A model generated the notes under the pieces. That model had not been told where the DNA came from. It searched no databases and was given only the letters and a program-made list of their open reading frames with translations. DNA of 64,000 nucleotides from Apostichopus japonicus. Lineage: Eukaryota; Echinodermata; Holothuroidea; Aspidochirotida; Stichopodidae. A program made the position numbers and the translations under genes. Position 1 is the first letter of the stretch, and every line of letters starts with the position of its first letter. Of this stretch, positions 24,560 to 34,674 are shown one piece after another. The stretch spans positions 27,019,666 through 27,083,665 of the forward strand of contig NC_092579.1 in NCBI RefSeq assembly GCF_037975245.1, written 5' to 3'.

Positions 24560-25279
24560 GTTCAAATCACTCTTGCTTTTTGTAAACTCAAGTGCATGCA
24601 TAGTTGTGCGTAGTTTGTAAATGTGTTACCAAACCTCTGCAATACTCTGCAAATTATCTCTGGTTGCGTCTGTTTTGCTTCGGTTCACCTTCACTTATAT
24701 TTCCTGTACTTTAAGCCATCTATGCAAATCAATGTTCTGAAGGTCATTTCACAGGCTCTTGAGGTAAACATTTTGTTACTACTAGCTTTGGTGACAGTGA
24801 AGTACATGCATGCAGTAGTTGTGCTTGTATTCAGTTTCTATAGACATTACCAAACCTCTGAAATACACTGTGATACATTTCCTGTACTAAAATCAATGTT
24901 CTGAAGGAGATGTTCCATTTTTGGTGGCCATCAAAGGTCATTTCACATGCTCTGGAGGTATAAACACTTTGTTACTACTAGCTTTGGTGACAGAGAAGTA
25001 CATGCATGCAGTAGTTGTGCTTGTATTCTGTTTCTATATATATACGTTACCAAACCTCTGAAATACACTGTGAAACATTTCCTGTACTAAAATCAATGTT
25101 CTGAAGGAGATGTTCCATTTTTGGTGGCCATCAAAGGTCATTTCACAGGCTCTGGAGGTATAAACACTTTGGTCACAGTGAAGTGCATGCATGCAGTAGT
25201 TGTGCTTGTATTCTGTTTCTATATATACGTTACCAAACCTCTGAAATACACTGTGAAGTATTTCTCCTCTTTCTGTTTT
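24560..25279 (+). repeat. Tandem repeat of about 185-196 bp, three to four copies
   Basis: The anchor TGCAGTAGTTGTGCTTGTAT lies at 24811, 25007 and 25192, with a more diverged unit before it near 24590-24740. Units contain TACCAAACCTCTGAAATACACTG, split here by small changes, and AAAGGTCATTTCACAGGCTCT. The left breakpoint of the 8,061-bp tandem duplication (25279) falls at the 3' edge of this array. Confidence 0.85.
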
Positions 25280-26019
25280 GCTTTGCTTCACCTGTACTTA
25301 TATTTCTGTACTTTAATCAACTTGTACAGGAGATGTTCCATATTTGGTGGTAGTTTTCCTGGGATAGCAGTGTATTAATACTACTAGTTGTGATGAAACT
25401 AAAGTGTAGGCTATTGCCTACGTATTAGGTGTAGCAGTCTTTGTATTGAAAACCTCTGGTTATTTCTTGTCACATATGCCCAATTTCTTGCTCTTGATTC
25501 AATCTTTTGTTTGTTTCTCCTGTAATTTGAATCAATTTATTCAAATACTTTTTATAAATGGATCTTCTATTGAAGGAAGTAAATAAAACAAAGAAAAAGC
25601 CACAAGGAACAGGAAAAATATTACAAAGAAACCATTGTCTTCAATCTTATGTACTACCAAAAGATTAAATGCATGACCTTTTTGATGGATTTGAAGGTTT
25701 CCCCAAGCCACTATCACAGACGAATTTAACAATTATGGTTTCTTAATGTTGATTTAATGTCATCCTTTATTCTTTCATGAGCAAACTGAACCTTGCCTTA
25801 TATCCTTAATCCTTGTCCACTCATTTGTTGGGTTGAATATAACAGATGACATTTCTAGCAATATTACAGTTCCTTTTTATGGTAACATCAGATGGGCAGA
25901 AAAGCTGATCAAAAGTTGTAGGAAATACTTTTACATCAATTTTAACTGACATTTGTGGTTCTATTGGATAATGTTGATCTCTCATCTTTTGCTTTGTTGT
26001 TGTTGTTATTTTTCCGCAG

Positions 26020-26206
26020 CCTGCTTACAAAACAGAAAGATTACCGAGATCTCTCTCGAGAAATCTTAAACTTGAAGTGCCACGAAGCTAAAGTAGAGCA
26101 GCAATTGTCCTGCCTCCAGGAAAAGTTACAAGGAATCGACCCGGACCAACTGCCGTTAGGGATAGACTTAAAGGACCAGCAATCCCTGGGACCAATACCC
26201 CAGACT
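26020..26206 (+). CDS. FER: FER/FES-type tyrosine kinase, second coiled-coil exon, copy 1
   Basis: A 187-nt exon with acceptor TTTTTCCGCAG and donor GTGAGT. Its first base completes the Asp codon begun in the 23266-23397 exon. It then encodes LLTKQKDYRDLSREILNLKC, HEAKVEQQLSCLQEKL and QSLGPIPQT. The LNLKC.EAK segment matches the coiled coil before the SH2 domain in FER. It ends after a full codon, which fits the phase-0 start of the SH2 exon at 52659. The length is not a multiple of three, so two copies spliced in series break the frame. Confidence 0.8.
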
Positions 26207-26613
26207 GTGAGTTTACATTACAATCTCAATATTTAATTTTCTGGAATAATTATGTAAAATAGGGTCAGATGGTAAACTAGGATTATGAAGGTAGACAAAA
26301 TAATTGTTAACTTTTAAATTGTTGTGAAATATAAGGACTGGCTCAGGGGTGTACTTAACAGAGACCTGCTATTTCTGAAATTATAGTGAAATTCAAGTGC
26401 TTGAAAAAGATCCTTCTTGCCCAACAAATTCCTTTTAGGTTGTAAAGTTAGTTTAGATGATGGTACACCATTTTTTGGATAAAAACTTGGTATTTTCTGT
26501 CGAATCTTGATATTTCACTTCAACTTTACGAAGTAAATAAATTGTAGAAGCATCTCATGGATGATACTGAAAAGAAAAAAAGCCATCATGGAAACAAATT
26601 AATGTAGTAGGAT

Positions 26614-27597
26614 TAGTGTTCAAACGATTAACCTAATCGGAATCGGTACGATTATTGCATAATCGGAACATAATCGGAATCGGTAAAAATTACGTGGAAT
26701 ACCAATAATGTCATACCGATTATTTAAAAAAATATGGAAGGTGAAAATATCATTATTCAAAAACATGTGGAAGTTGAAAAAATCAACTGATGTATTAGGT
26801 TTGTTCTTTAACTGCCAAATATTAAAATAAAGACACCCTCTACACGTCTTTTACAATGTTATTTCATCAAATTAGGCTGCCAGGGTCGCCGATTTTGCTT
26901 CCCTTGTGGTTAGTGACTTCATATTTCTCGGCAAAGTAAGCATGGCAGCAATACCAATTCCGCGAATTAATGAATGTGCTGGACAGGGTCGGAAATAAGC
27001 GGGGATGACGAGCGATTCGCCCTCGGAAGTGATAAACAAGCCCTCCTAAAGCACAATTATGAGTGCGAAAAAGAAAAAAAGAAATATAAGAAAATCGCCC
27101 TCGCTATATCAGGTGTCTGTGTAAAATTAATTGTGACATGCGTTTGCTTAAGCTAGGAATTGCAGTTGCAGCACGAATCGCGCAAGCAGTTCTCACATCC
27201 CGCATCAGATTTGAAGCAGTGCGGGAGGGTCGCGCACAATCACCGGAAAGTTCCTGTGGCAAATTACGGCCTCCACGAAGCAATTTCAGTACCAGCGAAA
27301 ATAACCTAAAATCCCCACAAATCTCCGACCACATGGTAGCCTTACTTCACACTAAGTCCACTGCATGGAAATATAACCTTGCCATCTGATTATTTGCTCT
27401 AGTTGTGTTGCAAATAAACAATAAAAATATCCATGGAAAGTGCAATCTTCGACCACATGTTAGCCTAACAACCACACTAAGTCAATGGGAAATGTAGCTT
27501 AACCATCGGTTTGTAAAAAAAAAAAAAAAAAATGCGTAGCTTAGTTTACAACTTTCAATTTGCTGGAAATCGGCATTTGTTTGGAAGGAACTGTATG
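26614..27597. mobile_element. Left part of an older TIR element interrupted by the DIRS insertion
   Basis: It begins TAGTGTTCAAACGATTA. The inverse TAATCGTTTGAACACTA ends at 49184, beyond the last DIRS copy, and AATCGGAATCGGTACGATTAT also recurs inverted near both ends. A TA dinucleotide flanks or belongs to both ends; no longer target duplication was seen. The interior has no recognisable transposase. The left part is repeated at 34675 and 42736 as part of the triplication. Confidence 0.75.
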
Positions 27598-27731
27598 ATT
27601 TACTTCGCTCCTCGCTTACCTGTCTCCTCACAACCTTAGCACCTCATTCTACCGTGCCTATAAAGTCCTGGTAAATAAATAACACTGTGCGCCCTCTATG
27701 ACCGGACCCCCCTTCCGGTCCCTCCCCCTTT
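27598..27731 (+). repeat. Left inverted terminal repeat of DIRS element
   Basis: The segment from GCTTACCTGTCTCCTCACAA to about GGTCCCTCC is inverted at 48412-48565 with a few mismatches. The outermost bases (ATTTACTTCGCTCCTC) are unique to this end and reappear, inverted, in the internal complementary region. This unequal-end arrangement is the DIRS pattern. The same repeat begins copy 2 at 35659 and is deleted from copy 3. Confidence 0.9.
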
Positions 27732-28332
27732 TTCATTCTACCATTCCAAGTGCCTACACGCATATTTTTCTTGTGGATAGTTTCCTTGGAAAATTGTCTT
27801 GGTTTTCTTCGACGATCGCCGGAAGTTTTTTAGCTTCGGATCTTTAGAAGTTTGACAGTCCTTTCCTGACCGATAAGTATCCTTTTTGTCAAAAAGGGAG
27901 GGTTTTGGGGACTGTTTTTGTAGTGCGTTTCCTCCTCGGGTTGGTTTGCGGCGGGGTTAGCAGTTCCGCGAGACTGCCTAGGTTCCCGCCCTATTCCTCC
28001 CCACGCTTAGGCGTGTTGTTGTCTTTTGTGTTTTCATAGCTTGTTCACTAGCTTTCTTCCCCCCAATTAGTTTTCTCTCGTCCCCCTTTTGGGGATTCAT
28101 ATTGCTCACTCATATTCACTCTTTTTGTATGTATTTCTCGCTCTCTCATATTCGTTTCAGCTTGCATTTTTCTTGTTAGGCCACCTCGTAGCGTTACCTT
28201 GTTTACCGTTGCTAGGTTACGCTACGCTCCACCTAAGCCTAATTCCCTCCCTAGTTCTCCCTTCTTACGTTAAGCTTCTATTGTTGTTCACTTATCACTA
28301 AGAAGTAATCTTCCTTAATCCGGTTATTCAGT

Positions 28333-30453
28333 ATGTCACGCAATCCATTGAAGTGCATCAACTGCTCAATGTTTCGCCCAGGCAGAGCCTGGGACGAACA
28401 CGACCTTTGTCCGAAATGCAGATCCTGCACTCGACGAGACCCCTGCCTGGTGTGTATTAAGTTTACACCAGCTCAGTGGCAGGACATCGACCTGTGGCTT
28501 GAGGGCTTACGTAGCAAGCTCCAGGGAAGGCTGGACTCGATCCCGAGCGCAATCGGGGCTCCGGAGGTTCCAGGAGTAACGGGAGATAGAGAGGAGGAGG
28601 GAGTAGTAGAGAGAGAGGTGGAGGAGAGTGGCCAGGAGAGGGCCGAAGGAGAGAAAGAGGTAGAGAGAGAGGAAAGAGAAAGAGAAAGAGAAAGAGAAAG
28701 AATTCCCCTAACGGCCCCGGCTACGTCCGGATCAGTTACGGCCAGAGGGAAGGGCAGGAGCAAAAGCAAGGCTCCTGCCAAGAAAAGACCTCCAAAGCAG
28801 AGGCACAGCTCGGCCGGGCTGGAGACTCCGTCTCAGTCCAGGCCGCAGCTAAACAGACCCACGGAGCGCGGCCCTCCGGCCGTGGGAGGCTCGGGTCCAA
28901 AAGAGAGAGCAACCGAGGGGACGCGGAGACGGAGCCGGTCCCGTTCCAGGGAGCCGGAGAGGCGGGTTCCGACGGAGATCCCGGCCCGAGAAAGTAGGGA
29001 GAGAGAGTCCTCCCGCCGACCCAGAAGGGAGAGATCGGGGTCACATACAAGATCCCCAAGACGGAGAGAGAGGAAGAGATACTCTCCGGTCTCCGACGAG
29101 TCCTCGGACTCATCCGACGATGGATACAGAAGAGCTAAGAGGAGGCGCCGGTCCCCGAGACGGCGTCAGGAGGAGGAGCCAGCTTGGCTATCAAAACTCA
29201 CCGGCCTGCTACGGCCCCTGCTGGAGCAAAGGACGTCCACGGTAGCTGACGTGGCACCAGGCCCTACTAGCCCCGTACCGACCATGGCCCCGCAACCGGC
29301 CCCGGACCCGGACGCTCTGGATTGCAGAGCGTCGGTGAATCTTTCCGGCTTGGAGGACGAAGGGGAGCCCATAGATCCAGATCCTCTCGACTACGATCCT
29401 ATGGAGGACAGCTTTGGCCATAATTACGAACCGGAGGAGGCGCCCGTGACAGGAGGAGCCCTCCCACAGGAGCTAATAACACGGGCGGCAGACATATTCA
29501 GACGACACCTGGGGTTCAAGGAACCCGAGACGCAACCGCAGAAGGCGGGCCGGGTATCAAAATTGACGGCGACCGGCGAGGCGTCATATAAGCCCAAGAC
29601 TACCATACCAGTAGACGCAACCTGTTATGACAGATTTGAGGCCATTGCCAACAAGACCAAGTGGACGGCCTTCCCGGCCAGGGCAGATAGAGTGGTCAGG
29701 GTACCTGACGAGGCCTGGAGGGATCTATTTAAATGTCCAACCATCCCCCAGGAGGCCAAGGAGAGATTAAAAGCCGAACAAGGGGCCTCATCCACACACG
29801 TGTTCAAGACCCCGGCCCAGAGGAAGCTAGAAGAGCTTTTGGTAGAGGTGGACATGGCAGCCCGTTCGGGCATGAAGTTCGCATCGGTACTAATGCTATC
29901 AGCCGAAGTCCTCATGCGACACCACCAACAACTCCCTGAGGACAGCAGCCAAGTATCCAGGGACGAAGCGGGCCAGCTCCTCCTGCTGCTGGGCCCCCTT
30001 GTCAGGCTCGCGTACGATCAATTTGCAAGGATCGCTACCAGGTCCGTAAAGGCCCGTAGACAAAGCATCGTCTCCGCCATCCATTGGCCATCGACGGAGG
30101 CTAAGGACAGAATGCTGGAGCTACCAATCCTCGGGGAAGACCTTTTTGCGGGCTGCTTCCAAAAGAAACTGCAGGAAGAGGTGGCCCGAAGAGAGACTCT
30201 GGCCAAATCAGAATTCCGACCCCCACCTACTCAGAGAACCAGACCCTTCCGCCCGAGGGAGAGCAGAGCACCTAGGGGAACGAGAGCAGCACCCGCCAAA
30301 TCTATGAGCAGAGGAGCTCTCAGAGGCAGAAGCCGGGGGGCAGCCTTCCGTCCGACCCGTCCCTGGGCCCCCAGAGGAGGCAGAGGCTCGACGTCGACCA
30401 GACGGGACAGTGACCGCTCCTCCACTCGACCAGCGTTCGCCGCCCAGCCCTAG
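28333..30453 (+). CDS. DIRS Gag-like protein, copy 1
   Basis: 706 residues from ATG 28333. The N-terminus has a cysteine-rich pattern (C8-x2-C11, then CPKCRSC and CLVC within residues 1-45) like the zinc-binding start of DIRS Gag proteins. It is followed by a Glu/Arg-rich charged region (about 85-125), an Arg/Ser-rich region (about 195-275) with RSRSRSREPERR, an acidic stretch (DPDPLDYDPMED), a more globular region (about 375-600), and an Arg/Gly-rich tail. It is expected to bind nucleic acid and package the element RNA. The end overlaps the reverse transcriptase start by 44 bp in another frame. Confidence 0.85.
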   Translation: MSRNPLKCINCSMFRPGRAWDEHDLCPKCRSCTRRDPCLVCIKFTPAQWQDIDLWLEGLRSKLQGRLDSIPSAIGAPEVPGVTGDREEEGVVEREVEESGQERAEGEKEVEREERERERERERIPLTAPATSGSVTARGKGRSKSKAPAKKRPPKQRHSSAGLETPSQSRPQLNRPTERGPPAVGGSGPKERATEGTRRRSRSRSREPERRVPTEIPARESRERESSRRPRRERSGSHTRSPRRRERKRYSPVSDESSDSSDDGYRRAKRRRRSPRRRQEEEPAWLSKLTGLLRPLLEQRTSTVADVAPGPTSPVPTMAPQPAPDPDALDCRASVNLSGLEDEGEPIDPDPLDYDPMEDSFGHNYEPEEAPVTGGALPQELITRAADIFRRHLGFKEPETQPQKAGRVSKLTATGEASYKPKTTIPVDATCYDRFEAIANKTKWTAFPARADRVVRVPDEAWRDLFKCPTIPQEAKERLKAEQGASSTHVFKTPAQRKLEELLVEVDMAARSGMKFASVLMLSAEVLMRHHQQLPEDSSQVSRDEAGQLLLLLGPLVRLAYDQFARIATRSVKARRQSIVSAIHWPSTEAKDRMLELPILGEDLFAGCFQKKLQEEVARRETLAKSEFRPPPTQRTRPFRPRESRAPRGTRAAPAKSMSRGALRGRSRGAAFRPTRPWAPRGGRGSTSTRRDSDRSSTRPAFAAQP

Positions 30454-31387
30454 GGGTGCCCACCTCACCGCGGCCATTCCGCCGGTGGGGGGGAGACTAA
30501 CAAACTTCTCCCAGCAATGGGAATTTATTGGCGGGGACAAGTGGGTGTTGGACACAGTCAGACACGGGTACAAAATAGAATTCTCCTCCAGCCCGCCTTT
30601 CGGGGGCGGAGGAAGGCAGACACTCACACCCACGGACCCCGTCAAACGCTTAGCTCTAGAAGGGGAAATTCTGGCCCTGCTGGCCAAGCAGGCAATTACA
30701 AGAGTTCCGGAAGAGACGGGACCACTCTTCCGGTCCTCCTTCTTTCTGACCAAAAAACGGGACGGCACCTGGCGTCCCATTCTAAACCTAAAACCCCTGA
30801 ACACAAAACACATCAGACCAAAACACTTCCGTATGGAGACCTTAAACTTAATATTACCCCTACTCAGAAAGGGCATGTGGGCGGCGACCGTAGACTTATG
30901 GGACGCCTACCTGCACATCTTGATACACAGAGAACACCGACGATTCCTAGCGTTCCGGTACGCAGAACAAGACTACCAGTTCCGGGCGCTCCCATTCGGC
31001 CTAGCCACGGCTCCCAGAGCCTTCACGAGAGTCGCGGGAGCAGTAGTCGCCTATCTCAGAAAAAGAGGAGTCACCCTCTACGTATATCTAGACGACTGGT
31101 TGGTAGTAGGGAACAGCCTATCGGAAGCAACCAACAACGTCCACAAAACGCTCCAGACCCTTCAAGAACTGGGCTGGATCGTGAACCAGAAGAAATCACG
31201 GCTATCGCCTTCCCAGACGATCCAGTTCCTCGGGGCCATACTGGACTTCACCACCGGGGTAGCCCGACCCTCAGAAGAAAGAGTCGCGGCGGTCAAGGCG
31301 ACCACACAACAGATCTTGGCACACGGGGGTCACCAACGGGGACATGGCTCCGGGCCCTGGGACTCATGGCCAGCCTCGTCGATATAG
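30410..31387 (+). CDS. DIRS reverse transcriptase, copy 1
   Basis: 325-residue frame. RT motifs in order are RPILNLKPLN (fingers), ATVDLWDAYLHI with the first catalytic Asp (motif A), ALPFGLATAPRAFT (motif B) and YVYLDDWLVVG with the catalytic Asp pair (motif C). WIVNQKKSRLSPSQTIQFLG then follows as the thumb-side motif. It makes element DNA from RNA. The family-like sequence continues into RNase H in a different frame from about 31327; the last 20 or so residues of this frame are not family-like. The shift point is a run of five G at 31325-31329. All three copies share it, so it predates the triplication. Confidence 0.9.
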   Translation: MTAPPLDQRSPPSPRGAHLTAAIPPVGGRLTNFSQQWEFIGGDKWVLDTVRHGYKIEFSSSPPFGGGGRQTLTPTDPVKRLALEGEILALLAKQAITRVPEETGPLFRSSFFLTKKRDGTWRPILNLKPLNTKHIRPKHFRMETLNLILPLLRKGMWAATVDLWDAYLHILIHREHRRFLAFRYAEQDYQFRALPFGLATAPRAFTRVAGAVVAYLRKRGVTLYVYLDDWLVVGNSLSEATNNVHKTLQTLQELGWIVNQKKSRLSPSQTIQFLGAILDFTTGVARPSEERVAAVKATTQQILAHGGHQRGHGSGPWDSWPASSI

Positions 31388-32508
31388 TGAGACTGTGCAG
31401 GCTACACATGCGACCCCTGCAACTGCACCTCCTGAGGTCCGCAGACCCTACAGACCCAGACAAAACAACGCTCATCTACAGGTCAGAGGAGGTCACCCAA
31501 CACCTTCGATGGTGGCTCGACCCAAACAACTGGAGTTCAGGGGTACCCTTTGCGATACAGCTACCAATGACATCGATAACGACGGACGCGTCACTGTCCG
31601 GATGGGGAGCTCATTGGAGCAATCGCACAGCATGGGGGACGTGGTCCCAAACAGAAAGATCTCTCCACATCCTGGAGATGATGGCGGTCAAAAGAGCCCT
31701 GGAAACTTTCAACGACCACGTACAGGGAACGATAACCACAATCTTCACGGACAACACGACAGTGGTGGCCTACATCAATCGACAGGGGGGCACCCACTCA
31801 GAGAGACTGTGCCGACTCGCGTGGGAGGTGATAACAGCGGCCGAGGACTCCGGCACGATCTTACGGGCTTCCCACATCGCGGGCAAGCTCAACGTGATGG
31901 CGGACGCCTTATCCAGGGGGCATATAGACCCCAACGAATGGTCTCTGGAACACGAGACTTGCGACAGAATCTTTTCGATCTTCGGCAGGCCCACGATAGA
32001 CCTGTTCGCAACACACAAGAACAACAAACTCCAGACCTTCTGTTCCAGACGATTCCACCCCCTGGCCTACCACACGGATGCAATGTCCCTCTCTTGGGAC
32101 CACATGGATGCGTATATCTTCCCGCCGCTGTGTATGATCAGACAGGTCCTCAGGAAAATTCGGAACTCCAAGGGCAGGTTCACACTAATAGCCCCGTTCT
32201 GGCCTCGCAGACCCTGGTTCGCCGAGATCCCTCAGCTCCTCATGGACGTCCCAGTGAGTCTACCGGACAAGCCCCACCTACTGTCCCAGAGACAGGGAAC
32301 TCTCTCCCACCCAGACATCAAGGGGTTACAATTAGTTGCCTGGAGGCTGTCCGGTCTTCCCTACGACAGAGAGGCTTTTCAGAAGCAGCTGCCGCGATGG
32401 CAGCCGACGCTAGAAGGGGAACGACCGCAGCGACTTACGATTCCCGTCTGCGGAAGTTCGACCAATGGTGCCGACCGAGACAGATACTGCTGCCTGATGC
32501 CTCTGTGA
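31327..32508 (+). CDS. DIRS RNase H and DIRS-specific accessory domain, copy 1
   Basis: Start set where family-like sequence resumes after the RT frame ends; there is no clear start codon, so this is the second part of a Pol protein. RNase H motifs are SITTDASLSGWGAHW (first Asp), EMMAVKRALE (Glu), IFTDNTTVVAYINRQGGT (second Asp) and MADALSRG. After it come a TIDLFATHKNNKLQTFCSR segment and SWDHMDAYIFPPLCMI, then LIAPFWPRRPWF. This is the region where DIRS1-like elements carry a Dam-like methyltransferase domain; I infer that identity by position and general motif, not by a clear catalytic motif. The 3' part overlaps the recombinase frame. Confidence 0.85.
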   Translation, partial: GSPTGTWLRALGLMASLVDIVRLCRLHMRPLQLHLLRSADPTDPDKTTLIYRSEEVTQHLRWWLDPNNWSSGVPFAIQLPMTSITTDASLSGWGAHWSNRTAWGTWSQTERSLHILEMMAVKRALETFNDHVQGTITTIFTDNTTVVAYINRQGGTHSERLCRLAWEVITAAEDSGTILRASHIAGKLNVMADALSRGHIDPNEWSLEHETCDRIFSIFGRPTIDLFATHKNNKLQTFCSRRFHPLAYHTDAMSLSWDHMDAYIFPPLCMIRQVLRKIRNSKGRFTLIAPFWPRRPWFAEIPQLLMDVPVSLPDKPHLLSQRQGTLSHPDIKGLQLVAWRLSGLPYDREAFQKQLPRWQPTLEGERPQRLTIPVCGSSTNGADRDRYCCLMPL

Positions 32509-33377
32509 CACAGATAGCCGAGTTCCTCCTCTCACTCTTTGGAGAAGGCAAACAAGTCTCCACTATCAGGAATTACAGGTCGGCCATCGCTGCCATCCAC
32601 CAGGGCTTCCCAGATGGCTCCACACTGGGCAATAACCCGTACATTGCACAACTCATCAAAGGCATGGCGAATCGTCGCCCACAGATCAGACGGTTGGCCC
32701 CCTCCTGGGGACTCTCAGCAGTGTTACATGCCCTGGCAGGACCACCATACGAACCAATGGCTAACACCTCCCTGGCTGCCCTCACAAAAAAGACACTCTT
32801 CCTCGTCGCAGTTGCGTCAGCAAGAAGGAGGAGTTGCCTCCACGCCCTATCCACCAAGCAGAATCACATCAGATTTGAGGGCCACGGGGTGAGGATGGTT
32901 CCAGACCCGTCATTTATTGCAAAGAACCAGACCTTGACCTTCTTGCCAGGAGACATTTTCATCCCGGAAATTAAGACCATGTCATCAGTAGCCGAGGACA
33001 AACGATGGTGTCCAGTCAGGGCACTGAAGTGGTACCTGAGCAAGACAGAGAAGTTAAGACAATCAACTTCTCTCTTCATCATACCACGACCACCCTACGC
33101 AGCGGCCTCCAAAGACACTCTATCCAGGTGGCTAGTAGAGATTATACGCCCGTTCACATCGGGGACCGCCCGACCAAGGGCTCACGACGTCAGAGGGGTC
33201 GCGGCCTCTACAGCTCTATTCGCCGGCATCCCGATAGAGGACATACTCAAAGCAGCAGCGTGGAGAACTCCAACTACGTTCGTCGCCTGCTACTTGACCA
33301 ACACTTTACACGCCGAAGCGGCATTTGGTAGCGCGGTGATGCTTTGCTTCACCTGTACTTATATTTCTGTACTTTAA
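32397..33377 (+). CDS. DIRS tyrosine recombinase, copy 1, chimeric C-terminus
   Basis: The start is set at ATG 32397, overlapping the end of the RNase H frame; the frame is open further upstream, so the start is uncertain. An N-terminal core-binding part (TYDSRLRKFDQWC, QVSTIRNYRSAI) precedes the catalytic domain. ASARRRSCLHAL holds the first catalytic Arg, HDVRG the His-x2-Arg pair, AAWRTPTTF the Trp position and FVACYLTN the nucleophilic Tyr. The enzyme would integrate the circular DNA form. After GSAVM the frame runs into kinase intron sequence (LCFTCTYISVL, stop), so the tail is replaced. All catalytic residues remain. Confidence 0.88.
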   Translation: MAADARRGTTAATYDSRLRKFDQWCRPRQILLPDASVTQIAEFLLSLFGEGKQVSTIRNYRSAIAAIHQGFPDGSTLGNNPYIAQLIKGMANRRPQIRRLAPSWGLSAVLHALAGPPYEPMANTSLAALTKKTLFLVAVASARRRSCLHALSTKQNHIRFEGHGVRMVPDPSFIAKNQTLTFLPGDIFIPEIKTMSSVAEDKRWCPVRALKWYLSKTEKLRQSTSLFIIPRPPYAAASKDTLSRWLVEIIRPFTSGTARPRAHDVRGVAASTALFAGIPIEDILKAAAWRTPTTFVACYLTNTLHAEAAFGSAVMLCFTCTYISVL

Positions 33378-34080
33378 TCAACTTGTACAGGAGATGTTCC
33401 ATATTTGGTGGTAGTTTTCCTGGGATAGCAGTGTATTAATACTACTAGTTGTGATGAAACTAAAGTGTAGGCTATTGCCTACGTATTAGGTGTAGCAGTC
33501 TTTGTATTGAAAACCTCTGGTTATTTCTTGTCACATATGCCCAATTTCTTGCTCTTGATTCAATCTTTTGTTTGTTTCTCCTGTAATTTGAATCAATTTA
33601 TTCAAATACTTTTTATAAATGGATCTTCTATTGAAGGAAGTAAATAAAACAAAGAAAAAGCCACAAGGAACAGGAAAAATATTACAAAGAAACCATTGTC
33701 TTCAATCTTATGTACTACCAAAAGATTAAATGCATGACCTTTTTGATGGATTTGAAGGTTTCCCCAAGCCACTATCACAGACGAATTTAACAATTATGGT
33801 TTCTTAATGTTGATTTAATGTCATCCTTTATTCTTTCATGAGCAAACTGAACCTTGCCTTATATCCTTAATCCTTGTCCACTCATTTGTTGGGTTGAATA
33901 TAACAGATGACATTTCTAGCAATATTACAGTTCCTTTTTATGGTAACATCAGATGGGCAGAAAAGCTGATCAAAAGTTGTAGGAAATACTTTTACATCAA
34001 TTTTAACTGACATTTGTGGTTCTATTGGATAATGTTGATCTCTCATCTTTTGCTTTGTTGTTGTTGTTATTTTTCCGCAG

Positions 34081-34267
34081 CCTGCTTACAAAACAGAAAG
34101 ATTACCGAGATCTCTCTCGAGAAATCTTAAACTTGAAGTGCCACGAAGCTAAAGTAGAGCAGCAATTGTCCTGCCTCCAGGAAAAGTTACAAGGAATCGA
34201 CCCGGACCAACTGCCGTTAGGGATAGACTTAAAGGACCAGCAATCCCTGGGACCAATACCCCAGACT
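34081..34267 (+). CDS. FER: FER/FES-type tyrosine kinase, second coiled-coil exon, copy 2
   Basis: Identical in sequence to the exon at 26020-26206, including the acceptor and the GTGAGT donor. If it is spliced after copy 1 it is entered in phase 0, reads PAYKTERLPRSLSRNLKLEV and reaches a TAA after 23 codons. It can therefore only replace copy 1, not follow it, in a productive transcript. Confidence 0.75.
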
Positions 34268-34674
34268 GTGAGTTTACATTACAATCTCAATATTTAATTT
34301 TCTGGAATAATTATGTAAAATAGGGTCAGATGGTAAACTAGGATTATGAAGGTAGACAAAATAATTGTTAACTTTTAAATTGTTGTGAAATATAAGGACT
34401 GGCTCAGGGGTGTACTTAACAGAGACCTGCTATTTCTGAAATTATAGTGAAATTCAAGTGCTTGAAAAAGATCCTTCTTGCCCAACAAATTCCTTTTAGG
34501 TTGTAAAGTTAGTTTAGATGATGGTACACCATTTTTTGGATAAAAACTTGGTATTTTCTGTCGAATCTTGATATTTCACTTCAACTTTACGAAGTAAATA
34601 AATTGTAGAAGCATCTCATGGATGATACTGAAAAGAAAAAAAGCCATCATGGAAACAAATTAATGTAGTAGGAT

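Larger units (their letters stand above)
25279..33339 (+). repeat. Tandem triplication, unit 1 (8,061 bp)
   Basis: This block repeats almost without change at 33340-41400, and again in shortened form from 41401. It contains kinase intron sequence, the second coiled-coil exon, the left end of a TIR element and a DIRS element up to the end of its recombinase frame. At the unit 1/unit 2 junction the element sequence GATGC meets intron sequence TGCTTTGC, sharing only TGC. Unit 1 differs from unit 2 at 27409 (T versus C at 35470) and 27419 (C versus A at 35480); I saw no other differences in the coding parts. Confidence 0.95.
27598..33342 (+). mobile_element. DIRS-type retrotransposon copy 1, 3' end missing
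   Basis: It starts at the left inverted terminal repeat (ATTTACTTCGCTCCTCGC) and runs through Gag, reverse transcriptase, RNase H/accessory domain and tyrosine recombinase. It stops shortly after the recombinase catalytic tyrosine, where kinase intron sequence follows. It lacks the internal complementary region and right repeat, which survive only in copy 3. The combination of RT, RNase H and a tyrosine recombinase without LTRs or a DDE integrase defines the DIRS order. Without a right end this copy should not be able to form the circular intermediate. Confidence 0.93.

Noticed and set aside
27137-27389. Open frames inside the older TIR element as a transposase
   Set aside because: Short, no catalytic motifs, and repeated only through the triplication.
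30208-30876. 222-codon - strand open frame opposite Gag/RT, repeated in each copy
   Set aside because: It is antisense to clearly coding Gag and RT sequence and has no family features; the G+C-rich coding strand keeps it open by chance.
30517-31326. First 270 codons of the long RNase H frame as protein
   Set aside because: This part overlaps RT in another frame and reads as low-information shadow; real similarity begins at about 31327.
31344-32330. First 320 codons of the recombinase frame as protein
   Set aside because: Shadow of the RNase H frame; recombinase-like sequence begins near 32331-32397.
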